From an uncultured Flavobacteriaceae bacterium (GTDB lineage Bacteria; Bacteroidota; Bacteroidia; Flavobacteriales; Flavobacteriaceae): DNA of 45,005 nt. The translations under genes and the position numbers were made by a program. Under the pieces are notes generated by a model. The model ran no database searches, was not told the origin of the DNA, and was given only the letters and a program-made list of their open reading frames with translations. Positions 44,018-45,005 of this stretch are shown here, piece after piece. The DNA lies in assembly GCA_905479835.1 (NCBI GenBank), contig CAJQNZ010000019.1, positions 1 to 45,005 on the forward strand. Reading direction: 5' to 3'. How positions within the stretch are numbered: position 1 is the first letter of the stretch; each line of letters opens with the position of its first letter.

Positions 44018-44770
44018 CTACTCTTTAAAGGTCTTTAGAGTTAGTACTTGAGAATCAAAAACTGCATAAGTAAAATGAGAAATCCAATCACCTGTATTAA
44101 TATACTTTGAAGTATCGGTGAGATTTATTTCCATCGGTAAATGACGATGTCCAAATAAGAAATAATCGTAGTGTTTCTCTGTTAGTTTTTTTCGTGCATA
44201 CTGCACAAGCCATTCTTTTTCTTCACCAAGAAAAACAACATCTTCATCTCCAGAAATTAATTTGTTTTTTACAGATAGATAATTTCCTAATTTCATACCG
44301 ATATCTGGATGCAACCATCTAAACAGCCATTGAGAAAAAGAATTGGTGAAGACTTTTTTCATTCTTTTATAACCTTTATCTCCTGGACCTAAACCATCTC
44401 CATGACCTATTAAAAAAGTCTTGTTGTTAAAAATAAATTCTTTTGGATTGTGATAGACTGGAATGTTTAATTCGGTTTCAAAATAATCTTCCATCCAAAG
44501 GTCGTGGTTTCCAACAAAAAAATAAATTTGAATTCCACTATCTTTTAATTCGGCAAGTTTCCCTAAAACACGTATAAATCCTTTTGGAACTACTTTTTTA
44601 TATTCGAACCAAAAATCGAAAAGATCTCCTAATAAAAAAATAGCTTCAGCATCCGTTTTAACGAAGTCTAACCAATTTACAAATTTTTGTTCTCGTATTT
44701 TACTTAACTCTGTTGTTGGCGCTCCAAAATGTTGATCGGATGCAAAATATATTTTTTTTTTGGTTGTCAA
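44018..44770 (-). CDS. lpxH: UDP-2,3-diacylglucosamine diphosphatase
   Basis: 250-residue metallophosphoesterase of lipid A synthesis, splitting UDP-2,3-diacylglucosamine at the inner membrane surface. The calcineurin-like motifs are D12-x-H14 (ASDQHFGAP), GDLFDFWFEY, GNHDLW, GHGDGLGPGD and FGHRHLP. Length is standard. There is no ATG at the N-terminus; in frame upstream a TAA is followed by TTC-ACA-TTT-ATT and then TTG 44770 (MTTKKKIYFASDQ), so TTG is the likely start. It is upstream of the Bat operon with its own gap. Confidence 0.93.
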   Translation of the reverse strand: MTTKKKIYFASDQHFGAPTTELSKIREQKFVNWLDFVKTDAEAIFLLGDLFDFWFEYKKVVPKGFIRVLGKLAELKDSGIQIYFFVGNHDLWMEDYFETELNIPVYHNPKEFIFNNKTFLIGHGDGLGPGDKGYKRMKKVFTNSFSQWLFRWLHPDIGMKLGNYLSVKNKLISGDEDVVFLGEEKEWLVQYARKKLTEKHYDYFLFGHRHLPMEINLTDTSKYINTGDWISHFTYAVFDSQVLTLKTFKE

Positions 44771-44825
44771 AATAAATGTGAATTAAAAACTCAAAGATAC
44801 ATATTAGTTTAACTAGATAAAAACA

Positions 44826-45005
44826 TTAATTTTCGCTATCTAATTCTATAACTTTTTGAATCATGTTATCTTTCTTTTGGGTTACCATAAAATAACCTGT
44901 TTGATCAAATAAATCTCGTGCAAAAAATGCTTTAAAATATAGCCTTAGATCTTCTCTAGCTTCCGGACTTATTGGTTTTCTTAAATTTAGTTCTTTTAAA
45001 TATAG
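44826..45005 (-). CDS. C-terminal end of a probable S41 family peptidase (partial)
   Basis: The last 60 codons of a gene entering from the right edge, ending at TAA 44826. The sequence contains PISPEAREDLRLYFKAFFAR and DLFDQTGYFMVTQKKDN, which resembles the helical C-terminal end of Bacteroidota S41 carboxy-terminal processing peptidases. The catalytic domain is outside the window, so the call is only tentative. Confidence 0.4.
   Translation of the reverse strand, partial: LYLKELNLRKPISPEAREDLRLYFKAFFARDLFDQTGYFMVTQKKDNMIQKVIELDSEN

Overview
The window is a 45 kb chromosomal segment of an AT-rich (low GC) member of the Bacteroidota, almost certainly a marine-type Flavobacteriaceae. The evidence is the complete Bat aerotolerance operon in the Bacteroidota order, the IPExxxVDY protein beside pyk, DUF6090 and TlpA-like proteins, a viroplasmin-domain RNase HI, a large secreted protein with cadherin-like and thrombospondin type-3 modules of the type exported by T9SS, and TAnnTTTG-like -7 boxes. 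I would not name a genus with confidence. No rRNA, tRNA, CRISPR array, prophage or intact transposase was seen.

Layout. 1-4.8 kb: a truncated giant secreted protein, a PAS-like/LuxR regulator with two inverted repeats upstream, and a class C beta-lactamase-fold serine hydrolase. 5.3-8.5 kb: sufS, a secreted M43-type metalloprotease lipoprotein with a strong terminator, and a small lipoprotein. 8.6-14.9 kb: housekeeping genes, with rnhA-purN leftward and acpP-fabF-rnc-(IPExxxVDY)-pyk-CBS rightward. 15-16.4 kb: a small Zn-ribbon gene and a YdeI-type gene diverge from a short ssb. 16.6-20.9 kb: a tightly overlapped four-gene operon with three different photolyase/cryptochrome-family proteins and a 42-residue DUF2256 protein. 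21-27.1 kb: a leftward acyl-CoA degradation cluster (two acyl-CoA dehydrogenases, a 3-hydroxyacyl-CoA dehydrogenase, an SDR and a kinase-fold protein). 27.2-35.4 kb: metG, an LD-carboxypeptidase, yraN, two thioredoxin-fold envelope proteins, an SDR, DUF6090, a conserved hypothetical and cvpA. 35.5-43.9 kb: moxR, DUF58, a BatD-like membrane protein and batA-batB-batC-batD-batE, all leftward. 44-45 kb: lpxH and the C-terminus of a probable S41 protease.

How genes work together. The photolyase operon points to a light-dependent DNA repair or photoreception module. The acyl-CoA genes form a partial beta-oxidation route. The Bat operon encodes a MoxR ATPase, a DUF58 protein, two VWA membrane proteins and TPR partners, probably one envelope complex.

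The main unexplained structure is a family of interspersed palindromic repeats. A short form has the core TTCGAGCGCAGTCGAGAA, and a long form of about 117-143 bp has terminal inverted repeats. They sit at most operon boundaries from 5 to 42 kb. Two copies lie inside genes, in metG and at the start of the BatD-like gene. Both are read in the same frame and add the peptide SSAVEN, reminiscent of the protein-coding palindromic elements of Rickettsia. Four genes (metG, the BatD-like gene, the DUF58 gene and lpxH) have no usable ATG and appear to start at TTG.
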